Assembly (NCBI RefSeq): GCF_000421965.1
Contig: NZ_ATAY01000031.1
Span: 152,814 to 216,813 of the forward strand
Origin: Ruminiclostridium papyrosolvens C7
Lineage (GTDB): Bacteria > Bacillota > Clostridia > Acetivibrionales > DSM-1351
Reading direction: 5' to 3'
DNA: 64,000 bases
Shown here: piece by piece, positions 19,260 through 28,633 of the stretch
Layout of the letters: each line of letters starts with the position of its first letter
How positions within the stretch are numbered: the stretch's first letter is position 1
The notes under the pieces: model-generated
The model's input: the letters and a program-made list of their open reading frames with translations, nothing else
Database searches by the model: none
What the model was told of the DNA's origin: nothing
Made by a program: the position numbers and the translations under genes

Positions 19260-19359
19260 ATATACTTCCTCCTAGTATAAGTCTTTGAATGCTCAAAAAT
19301 GCATCAGAAATCTGAATGCATCAATTTTATAATAACACACATGTAGATGATTTCCAATA

Positions 19360-19788
19360 TCAACTTTTTTTATTACCTGCTATTCTATCAAGATAACCTT
19401 GAAGAATTAATACCGCTGACATTGTATCCACAATGTCCTTCTTCTTTGAAGCTTTTATCCCCAGTTCATTCATAGTTCTGTGTGCTGATACGGTAGTAAG
19501 TCTCTCATCCCATTTTATTATATTAAACTGGCCTAAATCAGAAATCTTTTTAATAAATTCTTCCGTTCTTTCAGTTCTGGGCCCTTTAGTACCGTTCATA
19601 TTGATAGGATACCCTATAACTATGTCTGTAACACCATATTCTTTTATTATTTCCGATAAACGTAAGATAGCTTTTTTTAAACTATCCTTGCTCTTAATCA
19701 TTTCCAGCCCCTGTGCTGTCCAACCCATTGGGTCACTTATGGCTACACCTATTCTTGAATCTCCATAGTCAATTCCAAGTATTCTCAT
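19360..19788 (-). CDS. ruvX: RuvX/YqgF family Holliday-junction resolvase-like nuclease
   Basis: A 142-residue RNase H-fold protein. The first acidic site is in MRILGIDYGDSRIGVAIS; the family motifs VIGYPINMNG and KWDERLTTVSA follow, and the last acidic residue is in KDIVDTMSA. Homologues act in 16S rRNA 5'-end processing and possibly junction resolution. The gene lies in the usual ireB-ruvX-DUF1292 order. Confidence 0.94.
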   Translation of the reverse strand: MRILGIDYGDSRIGVAISDPMGWTAQGLEMIKSKDSLKKAILRLSEIIKEYGVTDIVIGYPINMNGTKGPRTERTEEFIKKISDLGQFNIIKWDERLTTVSAHRTMNELGIKASKKKDIVDTMSAVLILQGYLDRIAGNKKS

Positions 19789-19814
19789 TCTTACCTCCGT
19801 AAGCAGATAAAATT

Positions 19815-19848
19815 AACAGGCACTCTCATTTGAGAGTGCCTGTTTTAA
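19815..19848 (-). terminator. terminator between ireB and ruvX
   Basis: A 14-bp perfect stem (19815-19828 with 19831-19844) with a 2-nt loop and T/A runs on its flanks. It lies just past the ireB stop, so ireB is partly uncoupled from ruvX although the order is conserved. Confidence 0.8.
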
Positions 19849-19852
19849 TCAA

Positions 19853-20119
19853 TTATTCAGGTACGTTATTATGATTTTCCAGGTAAAATTTAAGGACTTC
19901 TTCCAGTAACTCGTCTCTCTCAAGTCTTCGGACAATACTTCTGGCATTCTTATAATTTGTGATGTAAGTAGGATCTCCAGACAAAATATATCCAACCATC
20001 TGGTTTATAGGATTGTAGCCTTTCTCTTTTAGTGCCTGATATACAGAAACTAAGATTTCTTTTGCTTCATTCTCTTTTTCGTTATCCACTTTAAACATCA
20101 TAGTCTCGTTAATTCCCAT
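19853..20119 (-). CDS. ireB: IreB family regulatory phosphoprotein
   Basis: An 88-residue protein with the DUF965/IreB pattern: [48 protein letters not shown]. In enterococci IreB is a substrate of the Ser/Thr kinase IreK and affects cephalosporin resistance. The conserved N-terminal Thr after Glu is present. An AAGGTGA site precedes the ATG. Confidence 0.93.
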   Translation of the reverse strand: MGINETMMFKVDNEKENEAKEILVSVYQALKEKGYNPINQMVGYILSGDPTYITNYKNARSIVRRLERDELLEEVLKFYLENHNNVPE

Positions 20120-20206
20120 TTATATCACCTTCCCAGTTACCTCTAGTCAATATCCAACTTTTCCTAAAATTGCATAAGGCTATATACTATAATACTACCT
20201 CATTCA

Positions 20207-21517
20207 TCAGGCTTTTGCAACAATTTTTCCTTCAAATAACACTCCATTTACTTTTAACAATTTCGTTTCTACCAGTTTACCCTTGAGACTAATATCACCT
20301 TTTGCCATTACCCTAATATAATTGTTTGTCAACCCTTCAATATAACCCTCTTCACCCTGCATCTCCTGCTCGTATAAAACTTCCATATCCCTTCCCACGT
20401 ATCTTTCCAGATATTTTTTTTCAAGCTCATCCGAGAGGGCCAGCATTATTTCGCTTCTTCTTTCCTTCTCTTCTGGGCTTATCTGGTTCTTCATTTCTGC
20501 CGCAGGGGTTCCCTTTCTTGGTGAATATTTGAATACATGGATTTTCGAAAAACCGATTTCTTCCGCAAAATCACGGGACTTTAAAAAGTCCTCTTCCGTT
20601 TCACCGGGAAAACCTACCATCAAATCGGTAGTGATTGCAACATCAGGAATGTTGTTTTTAAGCAGCTCTACGCTTTTCCTATATTCATCAGTGTTATATT
20701 TTCTGTTCATTTCTGCAAGAGTTTTATCACAACCGCTTTGCAATGACAAATGGAAATGCGGACAAAGCTTGGGCAGTCTGCCTGCAGCTTCAACAAATTC
20801 CTTTGTAATTGTAGTAGGTTCTATAGAACCCAGCCGTATTCTTTTAATCCCGTCAATGCTGTGTATTTTCCGAATAATATCAAGCAGGTTGGTGTCTTGT
20901 AACTCTCTGCCATATGAAGCAAGATGGATACCTGTTAATACAACCTCTAAAAATCCACTGTCTGCAAGATGCCTTACCTCTTCTATTATATCATCCGGCT
21001 TTCTGCTTCGTATAGGCCCCCTTGCATAAGGAATTATACAATAGGCGCAAAACTGGCTGCACCCTTCCTGTATTTTCAGATATGCCCTTGTCCGCTCTTT
21101 ATATGTACTTAATTTAAGCTCCTCAAAAGACCTTGAAGCCATTATATTGTCCACAGCATTTATTCTGCATTCACCTGCTTCAATTCTTTCTACATACTCC
21201 ATAATTCTGCCGCGGTCTTTGGTGCCTATAACCATATTAACACCGGGAATCTTTAAAACTTCTTCTGAGGATGTCTGTGCATAGCAACCCATAACTACAA
21301 CAATAGAATCGGGGTTTGTTTTCTTCGCCTTTCTAATAGCCTGTCTGGATTTTCTGTCACTTAGATTTGTAACCGTACATGTATTTATTATATAAACATC
21401 TGAAGCCTGTTCAAAAGAAACTACTTCATATCCGTTTTGCTCAAATATTGAAGAAACTGCTTCTGATTCGTATTGATTTACTTTGCAACCTAGTGTATAA
21501 AAAGCTACTTTTTTCAT
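20207..21517 (-). CDS. mtaB: tRNA t6A37 methylthiotransferase MtaB
   Basis: This 436-residue radical-SAM enzyme converts t6A37 to ms2t6A in tRNA. An N-terminal UPF0004 domain (TLGCKVNQYES, Cys ligands including VMGCYAQ) is followed by a radical SAM domain with the CX3CX2C motif in CSQFCAYCIIPYARG and the RSR motif, and a C-terminal TRAM domain. The ATG at 21517 is chosen over an upstream TTG that sits directly on the GAGGA site. Confidence 0.93.
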   Translation of the reverse strand: MKKVAFYTLGCKVNQYESEAVSSIFEQNGYEVVSFEQASDVYIINTCTVTNLSDRKSRQAIRKAKKTNPDSIVVVMGCYAQTSSEEVLKIPGVNMVIGTKDRGRIMEYVERIEAGECRINAVDNIMASRSFEELKLSTYKERTRAYLKIQEGCSQFCAYCIIPYARGPIRSRKPDDIIEEVRHLADSGFLEVVLTGIHLASYGRELQDTNLLDIIRKIHSIDGIKRIRLGSIEPTTITKEFVEAAGRLPKLCPHFHLSLQSGCDKTLAEMNRKYNTDEYRKSVELLKNNIPDVAITTDLMVGFPGETEEDFLKSRDFAEEIGFSKIHVFKYSPRKGTPAAEMKNQISPEEKERRSEIMLALSDELEKKYLERYVGRDMEVLYEQEMQGEEGYIEGLTNNYIRVMAKGDISLKGKLVETKLLKVNGVLFEGKIVAKA

Positions 21518-21640
21518 TAATGCTTTCAATCCTCATTTTTTATTTTATTCACTTTATATGGTTTCATATATATTAAAAAAGTATAACATTAATATCGTAT
21601 TTATTTCAACACTAAGCTACCAGGATATTTGTTCAAATAA

Positions 21641-23872
21641 TTATTGATTTGCTACCTTCTCAAAGTCGTTTCCGCTGTTGCCGCTTGCCTGACACCCTAT
21701 CAGTGTTAAAATACCAGGATTGCTGTTCCAGGTAAAACCGTGTTTCTTATTATTGAATGCTTTGCAATTAACTAATTTGTGATTAACACTAATACCACTG
21801 CCTCCCAGCTTGAATCCGTTTCCGTCACTGTCTGTGGTTGAAGAACCATTTTCAGTCTTTCCGTTGTAGCTCGCTTCACAGTTTTCAAAATAAACTGAGC
21901 CGATTGGCCCCGTATCGTCTTTTGTATACAGATCCCAACCGTCATCAACATTATATTTAGATATACAGCCGATGAATTTATTACCTTGTCCGCATGTGAG
22001 TTTTGCTGCAAATCCGTCGGCGTCCTCACCATTGTCAGGGTCGTAGTTACTGTGTGAATAACAATTTCTTATAGTGTTATTGCTTGGCCACTGTGCTATT
22101 GTACTGTAGTTTGAATTAAATCTTGATAGTTGCAGACCTGAATCACTGTTTGCATAAAACTCACAGTCTTCAACTATGTTATTGTTTCCTGCCAGCAGCA
22201 TTCCGTTGTCCCCGGCTTTCTGGATTTTAATGCCCTTTATGTTCCAGTAATTCCCGGCCAATATTACTCCCCTGTTGGATGAATTAAATGCCATGCCGGA
22301 GAAATCCAATACGGCTTTTTCATTACCCAGAACGGCTATGTTTTTCATACTGCCCTCATTTCCATTGTTACCCTCAGCTATGGTTACTGTCTTAAAAAAT
22401 GAATATGTGCCGCTTTTAAGGTAAATTGTCTTGCCCGGTTTAATACTGTCAATAGCCTGTTGTAAAGTCATTGAACCAGTAGGTTCGATTGTAATATCGC
22501 CTTCTGTGGGATTAGTGTTCCCATTATTAACAGGGAGAGTAGCTACCTGTCCCAGCAAATATTTCTTTAATACTGCAAGATCAAGGATGGTTACTGCGTT
22601 ATCGCTGTCAAGGTCAGAAGCCCCGATATTTATTGTAACCGGCTGTCCAAGCAAATACATTTTTAATGTTGCAAAATCAATGGTATCTATATTACCGTCA
22701 CCATTTATATCACCGCATTTTACGGTTTGGCCCGGATCTTGTGGATCGGTGGGTTCAGTCGGGTCAGTTGGATTAGTAGGATTTGAACCATCCAGCTTAC
22801 CCACACCTGCATACTGTGTAACCAGTTCCTTTACCCGATTTGCAGTAGTCAAATATCCTGTATACTCATATGGCGGGGTATAGTTGCAGGTTGAGATTGT
22901 TGGCTGATTACCTTTACAACTTACATATGTATTATCCTTTACATCATAATAACCGATTGAATCACTATTATATGAACCTATAGGACCTGATGCCAGCCCT
23001 GACTCTTCATTAACTGCACCCGAACCGACTCTTTCGAAGTAATTGCTTTCAACTTTGAGCTGAGCTCCCATTCTGGAATTCACAGCACTGTTCCAGACAT
23101 CCGCGTAATAGTTGCTGAATATATGTCCTGTTCCGAATCTATAGCTAGGCAAACGTTCCTTTAGATTTTTAAAGACATTATGGTGATAAGTCATTTTTCT
23201 GTCATAGTTGTCACTGTCGGATGACCCGACAAGACTTGTCTTAAAGGAATCATGAAAGTAATTCCATGAAACTGTAATATATGCACTGTCTTTTTTACAA
23301 TCCAGCAAGCCGTCATACCAGTCTACATCACCACCGGTAATATCTCCTTTCTCATCCACCTTTCCATCGCCGTTGCAGTCTCCTATCATGTTGTATAACT
23401 CACAATGGTCAATCCAGACATTTTTGCTGTTCTCGATTCCTATGCAGTCTGTAGGTGCCAGAGTATGGTGGATTTTCAGATTTTGAACTATAATATTGCT
23501 GGCTTTTACAATATTAAGCCCTACTCCTTCCAATTCTCCGCTGCTTCCGACACCGATTATTGAAACATTTGAAACCTCTTTAACTCCAATAGCACCTGTT
23601 CCTGTAAGCTTGGTTGCTACTTTTATAACCAGCGGAGAAGTGTCATCGTCCTTTTTTCTCTGGTTTAGAAGATCTGACATTTCTGTAGCACTTTTTACCG
23701 TCACCTCTTTTCCGCCGGCCCCCCCGGTGGTCCCGCCATTCATTGTAGCAAAACCAACCAGACCAAACAGCCCATTTTCTGCCGCATGAACTGTATTAAC
23801 AGCACCAAGCCCTACAAGGGCTTGCGCCATGACAGCCCCAGCTAGAAGAAAAATTTTCATTTTTCTCAACAT
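21641..23872 (-). CDS. cellulosomal pectinase: PL1 pectate lyase - dockerin I - PL9 pectate lyase
   Basis: The 743-residue secreted protein starts at an ATG at 23872 with a perfect GGAGG site and a signal peptide (LLAGAVMAQALVGLGAVNTVHAA). Order: PL1 beta-helix (about 32-360, with NVWIDHCELY and the conserved FKNLKERLPSYRFG region); a Pro/Thr linker; a type I dockerin (about 385-455, two calcium repeats GDINGDGNIDTIDF and SDLDSDNAVTILDL); then a PL9-like beta-helix (about 475-743, with SDSGLQLSRF and DGFAAKLTCGQGN). The dockerin would anchor it to a cellulosome scaffoldin. The central dockerin between two lyases is unusual. A longer upstream frame lacks a start site. Confidence 0.93.
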   Translation of the reverse strand: MLRKMKIFLLAGAVMAQALVGLGAVNTVHAAENGLFGLVGFATMNGGTTGGAGGKEVTVKSATEMSDLLNQRKKDDDTSPLVIKVATKLTGTGAIGVKEVSNVSIIGVGSSGELEGVGLNIVKASNIIVQNLKIHHTLAPTDCIGIENSKNVWIDHCELYNMIGDCNGDGKVDEKGDITGGDVDWYDGLLDCKKDSAYITVSWNYFHDSFKTSLVGSSDSDNYDRKMTYHHNVFKNLKERLPSYRFGTGHIFSNYYADVWNSAVNSRMGAQLKVESNYFERVGSGAVNEESGLASGPIGSYNSDSIGYYDVKDNTYVSCKGNQPTISTCNYTPPYEYTGYLTTANRVKELVTQYAGVGKLDGSNPTNPTDPTEPTDPQDPGQTVKCGDINGDGNIDTIDFATLKMYLLGQPVTINIGASDLDSDNAVTILDLAVLKKYLLGQVATLPVNNGNTNPTEGDITIEPTGSMTLQQAIDSIKPGKTIYLKSGTYSFFKTVTIAEGNNGNEGSMKNIAVLGNEKAVLDFSGMAFNSSNRGVILAGNYWNIKGIKIQKAGDNGMLLAGNNNIVEDCEFYANSDSGLQLSRFNSNYSTIAQWPSNNTIRNCYSHSNYDPDNGEDADGFAAKLTCGQGNKFIGCISKYNVDDGWDLYTKDDTGPIGSVYFENCEASYNGKTENGSSTTDSDGNGFKLGGSGISVNHKLVNCKAFNNKKHGFTWNSNPGILTLIGCQASGNSGNDFEKVANQ

Positions 23873-23976
23873 AATATTACCTCCTTGAAAATTTATTTTA
23901 TTTTTTGTTACCTTTATCAAAATATAGGAGTGATTACCGATTTCCCGAGTTTTCTTTAGTACACGCGTCAAAAGTA

Positions 23977-24009
23977 CTTCCGAAGGGCACTTTCCGACCT
24001 GTTCGGAAG
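23977..24009. promoter_or_regulatory. inverted repeat upstream of the pectinase gene
   Basis: CTTCCGAA (23977-23984) and TTCGGAAG (24002-24009) form an 8-bp perfect inverted repeat about 100 bp upstream of the pectinase start. It could be an operator or a leader hairpin. No polymerase site was fixed here. Confidence 0.35.
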
Positions 24010-24068
24010 ACGGGTATAAATTAGAGAGTTTCCAAGTGATTTGGATATTCCGGGAGAAAAAGCGCAGG

Positions 24069-25019
24069 TTATTTTCCGATCTGCTTTCTGGCAGCTTCCA
24101 TTCTAAACAACATACGATGATAAGCAAAATAAGTTTTATAGAGTATAATAAAGGGAATAAAGATAATCACGTAGAAACGTTTAGCCTTAAATCCGTAAGA
24201 TATCACTTCCAGTATGGACTTAATATAATTTTTGGCGTATACCGGTAAACTGTTTTTTAACCCTTCAGGTCTTTTGTGCTGTTGACTGTTTTCCCTTTCA
24301 GGACTGGCGACAGGTTTTGCCCAGGACTTTCCATGTCCCATAAATTCACTGAATGTATCCCTGTTAATGTGAAGAACTTTGGCTTTAGGTTCAAAATACA
24401 GCCGGTATCCTCTATATGTAACTCTTAAACAAAAATCAACGTCTTCCCCTGTCTTCAAGTCCTCATTGAACACGCCTATTTCATCGACGAGGCTTCTGGA
24501 AATACTGATATTGGCAGAGGGAAAATAACTGTTGTTTATTTGTGGTTTCAAAGCAGGATGGTATGCGGACCATGAACAGAAGTCATCACAAACCGCCCAG
24601 AAGTTTTTGTTATAACCTCCTATTCCGCCACCTACCATTTTTACTTTAGGATTGCTTTTTTGTAAATCTAAATGGGCTTTAACATGATTCAGAACAAAAT
24701 CACTATCAGCAAGACAGTCGGAGTCTGTAAAAATCAGATATTCTCCAGCGGCAAGTGATATTCCTTTGTTTCTTGAAGGGGATGGGCCTTTTTTCGCATT
24801 AAATACATACGTGACACCAAAAGATTTAATAATTTCAGCCGTATTGTCCGTTGAATTATTATCCACAACAATGATTTCCATTTTTTCTTTGGGATAATTC
24901 TGGTTAGTTATACAATTAAGGCATTTTTCAAGATATTTTTCCGCATTATATGCCGGAATAATAACAGATACGAAAGGGAGACTACTTGTATCCGAGCTAT
25001 ATATAAACTCATTTTTCAT
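24069..25019 (-). CDS. family 2 glycosyltransferase
   Basis: A 316-residue GT-A enzyme: VSVIIPAYNAEKYLEKCLNCI, DNNSTDNTAE, the KGPSPSRNKGI motif and the DXD-like FTDSDC. TGEDVDFCLRV follows as the acceptor/base region. A C-terminal hydrophobic helix (about 275-300) suggests membrane attachment. The product is unknown. The ATG at 25019 has AAGGAGG ten bases upstream; an earlier GTG is too close to it. It lies upstream of the pectinase gene on the same strand, about 200 bp away. Confidence 0.88.
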   Translation of the reverse strand: MKNEFIYSSDTSSLPFVSVIIPAYNAEKYLEKCLNCITNQNYPKEKMEIIVVDNNSTDNTAEIIKSFGVTYVFNAKKGPSPSRNKGISLAAGEYLIFTDSDCLADSDFVLNHVKAHLDLQKSNPKVKMVGGGIGGYNKNFWAVCDDFCSWSAYHPALKPQINNSYFPSANISISRSLVDEIGVFNEDLKTGEDVDFCLRVTYRGYRLYFEPKAKVLHINRDTFSEFMGHGKSWAKPVASPERENSQQHKRPEGLKNSLPVYAKNYIKSILEVISYGFKAKRFYVIIFIPFIILYKTYFAYHRMLFRMEAARKQIGK

Positions 25020-25413
25020 AAACCGCACCTCCTTTTTACACTAGCAGGTTTAATATCCATAAGTTTTTTATCATTATTTGATAGTTCCATTCAATTTAAT
25101 ACTACATATGTTATAATTTTACAGTAAATATTATATCAAATGAGCTAATCCATAGCTATAAAATTCACTACCAACCTTGTCTTAGTCCAAACAAATATTT
25201 CAAGAAATTATTGAATGAAAACATTGCCCAAACTTTGTAAGAAATGCACAACAATCTTCCAAACCCTTTATATAGTGGCATTCCATGGTATTATAATGTA
25301 AGGATTTACCCCAGTTTCAAACATCTTCATTGACTATTAATTCAAAAGCAGGTAATATTAAAATGTAAAAAAAATAATTGTTTTTTACCTTAATTATAAG
25401 GAGGATGGATAAT
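25020..25413. other. 394-bp intergenic region between divergent genes
   Basis: AT-rich region between the minus-strand glycosyltransferase and the plus-strand HPr-like gene. Apart from the HPr-like promoter at 25330-25358, no open frame, strong hairpin or repeat was seen. Confidence 0.6.
25330..25358 (+). promoter_or_regulatory. sigma-A promoter of the HPr-like gene
   Basis: TTGACT (25330-25335), a 17-bp spacer and TAATAT (25353-25358), about 55 bp upstream of the ATG. Confidence 0.65.
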
Positions 25414-25641
25414 ATGAAATCATTTGATATTTCTTTAAAATCTATTAACGACGTAAAGGATTTCGTAAATATCGTTAACAAATATGACTTTGATGTTGAT
25501 TTATCATCAGGACGTTACATCGTAGACGCAAAGTCAATCATGGGAATCTTCAGTCTTGACCTCAGCAAACCGATTAAAGTTGAAGTTCAGAACGATAACA
25601 GCGAAAAATTCTGTGATGAAATTAAGCGTTTTGTAGTTTAA
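25414..25641 (+). CDS. HPr-fold protein without the catalytic histidine
   Basis: The 75-residue protein keeps the HPr pattern around the regulatory serine (DAKSIMGIFSLDLSKPIKVEV). The N-terminal segment that should carry the phosphorylated His (HARPA in canonical HPr) reads SINDVKDFVN, so it cannot take phosphate from enzyme I at that site. It may be a regulatory HPr/Crh-like protein. Crh also lacks the His, but whether Ser is phosphorylated here is unknown. The ATG at 25414 follows AAGGAGG; upstream in-frame codons have no site. It is a single gene with its own promoter and terminator. Confidence 0.85.
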   Translation: MKSFDISLKSINDVKDFVNIVNKYDFDVDLSSGRYIVDAKSIMGIFSLDLSKPIKVEVQNDNSEKFCDEIKRFVV

Positions 25642-25682
25642 TTTATTTTTAACGAACTAACTATTAATAAATAGACAAAATA

Positions 25683-25711
25683 AAAGCGAGTTTTGAAACT
25701 CGCTTTTTGTT
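25683..25711. terminator. bidirectional terminator between HPr-like and DUF523 genes
   Basis: An 11-bp perfect stem, AAAGCGAGTTT/AAACTCGCTTT (25683-25693 with 25697-25707), with A and T runs on either side, between converging genes. Confidence 0.85.
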
Positions 25712-25725
25712 ATTTAAGCATATAA

Positions 25726-26178
25726 CTATTTCTCGGTCATATCCTCTTCAGTTATTACCTCAAAACCATTTCTTATTAAAAGTTCCGCTGTGACCCCGTT
25801 ACCTTTAACCAGCTTTCCGCTGAATGTTCCGTCATATATCTTACCAACGCCACAGGATGGGCTTTTTGATTTTAATATTGCTTTTTTTATATTATAGAGT
25901 CTGGCTACCTTCAGTGCTTCTTCAGCACCCTTTAAAAATTTCTCTGTTTGATTTTGCCCTTTTGAGTCTATTATATTTGATTTTCCTGAAAGGACATCTC
26001 TTCCGTCTCCGCAGTCAATCTCACAAGAGTCCCTTGGGGTAGGCAGCCCGCCCATCTGTTCAGGGCATACCATAATTGCTTTGCCTTCCCTGACAAGTTT
26101 CTCTATATATTCGTTATAATTGCTTTTACCATTATATTTACTGTCAAGTCCTGCCAGACATGCACTAACCAGTATCAT
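25726..26178 (-). CDS. DUF523 family protein
   Basis: A 150-residue protein with the DUF523 pattern: VSACLAGLDSKYNGKSN at the start, MVCPEQMGGLPTPR, then LKSKSPSCGVGKIYDGTFSGKL. The conserved Cys residues suggest a metal or thiol site, but the activity is not established. It follows rnr with a gap of six bases, so it is co-transcribed. Confidence 0.9.
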   Translation of the reverse strand: MILVSACLAGLDSKYNGKSNYNEYIEKLVREGKAIMVCPEQMGGLPTPRDSCEIDCGDGRDVLSGKSNIIDSKGQNQTEKFLKGAEEALKVARLYNIKKAILKSKSPSCGVGKIYDGTFSGKLVKGNGVTAELLIRNGFEVITEEDMTEK

Positions 26179-26184
26179 TTGACC

Positions 26185-28545
26185 CTACCTTTTTTTCCTT
26201 TTCCTTTTTCCCATTATTTTCTCATACACTTTTTTATCTATGATTTTTCCTTTTTTGGCGGGCTTATTGCCTGCAGAAGTATTCCTTCTGCCCTTATCCT
26301 CAGCTTTATCCGTTTTTGTACTCTGACTGTTTCTCTTAACTGATGAAGGTTCATTTTTGTGCTTTGTAAATATTATTGCATCTTCTGTTTCCTCGTCTAT
26401 GCTGTCAAAATCCTCATCAGATTCAACCAATATAAACTCAATTTTCCTTGTAGATATATCGGCTTTTGCAAGAATAACCTTGACTGTATCGCCTATTCTG
26501 TAAATTTTGCGTGTTCGTTCACCTACAAGGCAGTAATGAACTTCATCATAGTTATAATAATCATCTTCCATGCTGCTCATTCTGACCAGACCTTCTATGG
26601 TGTTATCAAGTTCTATGAACATACCAAAGGAAGTTACATTTGCAATAATACCTTCAAATATTTCTCCCTCATGGGCTTTCATATATTCTACCTTTTTGAG
26701 GTCTTCACTTTCTCTTTCAGCCTCATCTGCTCCTCTTTCACGCTCAGAACATTGTTTTGCTATTTCAGGCAGTATTCCCTCCAATTGACTGATTTTTTCT
26801 TCACTCATTCCGCCTTTGAGATAAAGCTTCATAATTCTGTGAATTATCAGATCAGGATATCTTCTTATGGGCGAAGTGAAGTGACAGTAGTATTTTGCAG
26901 CCAAACCAAAGTGTCCTGTACTTTCATTGCTATACCTGGCTTTTTGTAGTGATCTTAGCATAACTGTACTGATTATTCTCTCGTGTCTGGTTCCTTTAAC
27001 CTTTTCCAAAAGGTCCTGTAAGGCTCTAGGGTGAACTTTGTTTATGCCCTTAATACTGTATCCCAGATTGTAAAGAAATTCATTCAGATTGTGTATTTTT
27101 TCTTCATCAGGGTCTTCGTGTATTCTATATACAAACGGTGTATTGGTCCAGAAAAAATGCTCTGCAACAGTTTCATTGCAGGCCAGCATGAATTCTTCAA
27201 TTATCTGGTTTGCAATGGTTATTTCATATCTTTTAACATCGATAGGCTTACCCTTTTCATCCAGCACTACCTTTGCTTCATCAAAGTCGAAATCAATAGC
27301 ACCTCTCTGGAATCTTTTCTTCCTCAAAATCAGTGCAAGTTCCTGCATTTTGTAAAAGTCAGGCGTAACATGATTGTATCGTTTTATAAGGTCTTGGTCA
27401 TTTTCCACCAGTATTTTATATACGTTGGTATATGTCATTCTCTCATCTATATTGATTACACTCTCAAATATTTCATGGTTATATACTCTTCCGTTTTTAT
27501 CTATGTCCATCATTACGGTAAAACTCAGCCTGTCAACGTGTGGGTTAAGACTGCAAATACCGTTGGATAATTTTCTTGGGAGCATTGGTATAACCCTGTC
27601 AACAAGATATACGCTTGTCCCTCTGTCAAGTGCTTCCATATCAAGAGGAGAATTTTCCGTAACATAGTTTGTTACATCTGCAATATGAACACCAAGCCTG
27701 TAATTCCCGTTTTCCAGTATTTCAATTGAAACCGCATCATCAAGGTCTTTTGCATCTTCTCCGTCTATGGTAACCATACGGAGTCCCCTTAAATCACGCC
27801 TTCCTTGTATCATTTCCTCCGTTACTGTTTCACCTATGGAATTTGCCTGATTGAGAACATCCTCAGGAAAATCCTCTTCCAGATTATATGATTTTATTAT
27901 GGACAGTATATCGACACCCGTTTCGTTCCTGTCACCGATTATTTCAATTACTCTTCCCTCAGCATTTCTTCTGGCTTCCGGGTATTTTAGTATCTCAACA
28001 ACAACCTTCTGACCTTTCTTTGCACCATGAAATTCACTCTTTGAAACAAAAATGTCTCCTGAAATCCTCTTATTATCAGGAACTACAAAACCGAAGCTCA
28101 TACTGTTTTCAAAGGTTCCAACCAAAGTGGTATTAGCCCTTTTCAATATACGGATTATCTCGCCTTCCATTCTCCTGTCTGTAGAACTTTTCTTATTTAC
28201 CCGTGCCACAACTCTGTCATTATGCATGGCTCCGTTAAGGCTATCTGCGGGGATAAATACATCCTCCACAAGCTCATCATCAGGAATGAGGAATCCATAT
28301 CCTCTTTCATGCCCCTGAATCCTTCCTGTAACCAGATTTAGCCTTGATGGTACGCCATACCTTTTTCCATGGGTCTTAAAAATTCTGCCCTCTTCTTCAA
28401 GTTCATCAATTACCTGTGTAAAAAGTTCAATATCTTCTTCCGGTACATCAAGTACCATTATAAGTTCCTTAAATAAAAGAGGTTTATACGCTTTATCCCT
28501 CATAAATGCGACTATTCGTTCTTTTCGTTCTTCCAAATCTGCCAT
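26185..28545 (-). CDS. rnr: ribonuclease R
   Basis: This 786-residue 3'-5' exoribonuclease has an N-terminal winged-helix region (about 1-70), two cold-shock domains (about 70-210), the RNB catalytic domain with ITIDGEDAKDLDDAVSIE (acidic metal site) and PIRRYPDLIIHRI, an S1 domain (about 640-720) and a Lys/Arg-rich tail. It degrades structured RNA and works with tmRNA in quality control. In many Firmicutes it lies near secG and smpB; here secG is about 5.5 kb upstream and no smpB or ssrA is seen. Confidence 0.96.
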   Translation of the reverse strand: MADLEERKERIVAFMRDKAYKPLLFKELIMVLDVPEEDIELFTQVIDELEEEGRIFKTHGKRYGVPSRLNLVTGRIQGHERGYGFLIPDDELVEDVFIPADSLNGAMHNDRVVARVNKKSSTDRRMEGEIIRILKRANTTLVGTFENSMSFGFVVPDNKRISGDIFVSKSEFHGAKKGQKVVVEILKYPEARRNAEGRVIEIIGDRNETGVDILSIIKSYNLEEDFPEDVLNQANSIGETVTEEMIQGRRDLRGLRMVTIDGEDAKDLDDAVSIEILENGNYRLGVHIADVTNYVTENSPLDMEALDRGTSVYLVDRVIPMLPRKLSNGICSLNPHVDRLSFTVMMDIDKNGRVYNHEIFESVINIDERMTYTNVYKILVENDQDLIKRYNHVTPDFYKMQELALILRKKRFQRGAIDFDFDEAKVVLDEKGKPIDVKRYEITIANQIIEEFMLACNETVAEHFFWTNTPFVYRIHEDPDEEKIHNLNEFLYNLGYSIKGINKVHPRALQDLLEKVKGTRHERIISTVMLRSLQKARYSNESTGHFGLAAKYYCHFTSPIRRYPDLIIHRIMKLYLKGGMSEEKISQLEGILPEIAKQCSERERGADEAERESEDLKKVEYMKAHEGEIFEGIIANVTSFGMFIELDNTIEGLVRMSSMEDDYYNYDEVHYCLVGERTRKIYRIGDTVKVILAKADISTRKIEFILVESDEDFDSIDEETEDAIIFTKHKNEPSSVKRNSQSTKTDKAEDKGRRNTSAGNKPAKKGKIIDKKVYEKIMGKRKRKKR

Positions 28546-28633
28546 GTATTAATTACCTTTCCATCATTTTTTAAAAAATTCACGTGCTTCTCCACTTATT
28601 CCTTATACTAATATATTATTCCAAGTATTTCAA

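Noticed and set aside
22431..22883. 150-codon plus-strand open frame inside the pectinase
   Set aside because: It is antisense to the dockerin and linker; its Pro/Val/Gly-rich translation is a shadow of the Thr/Pro/Asp repeats.
23873..24127. N-terminal extension of the pectinase frame by 85 residues
   Set aside because: The extension has no ribosome-binding site, overlaps the glycosyltransferase gene end and would bury the signal peptide; the ATG at 23872 has a perfect GGAGG.
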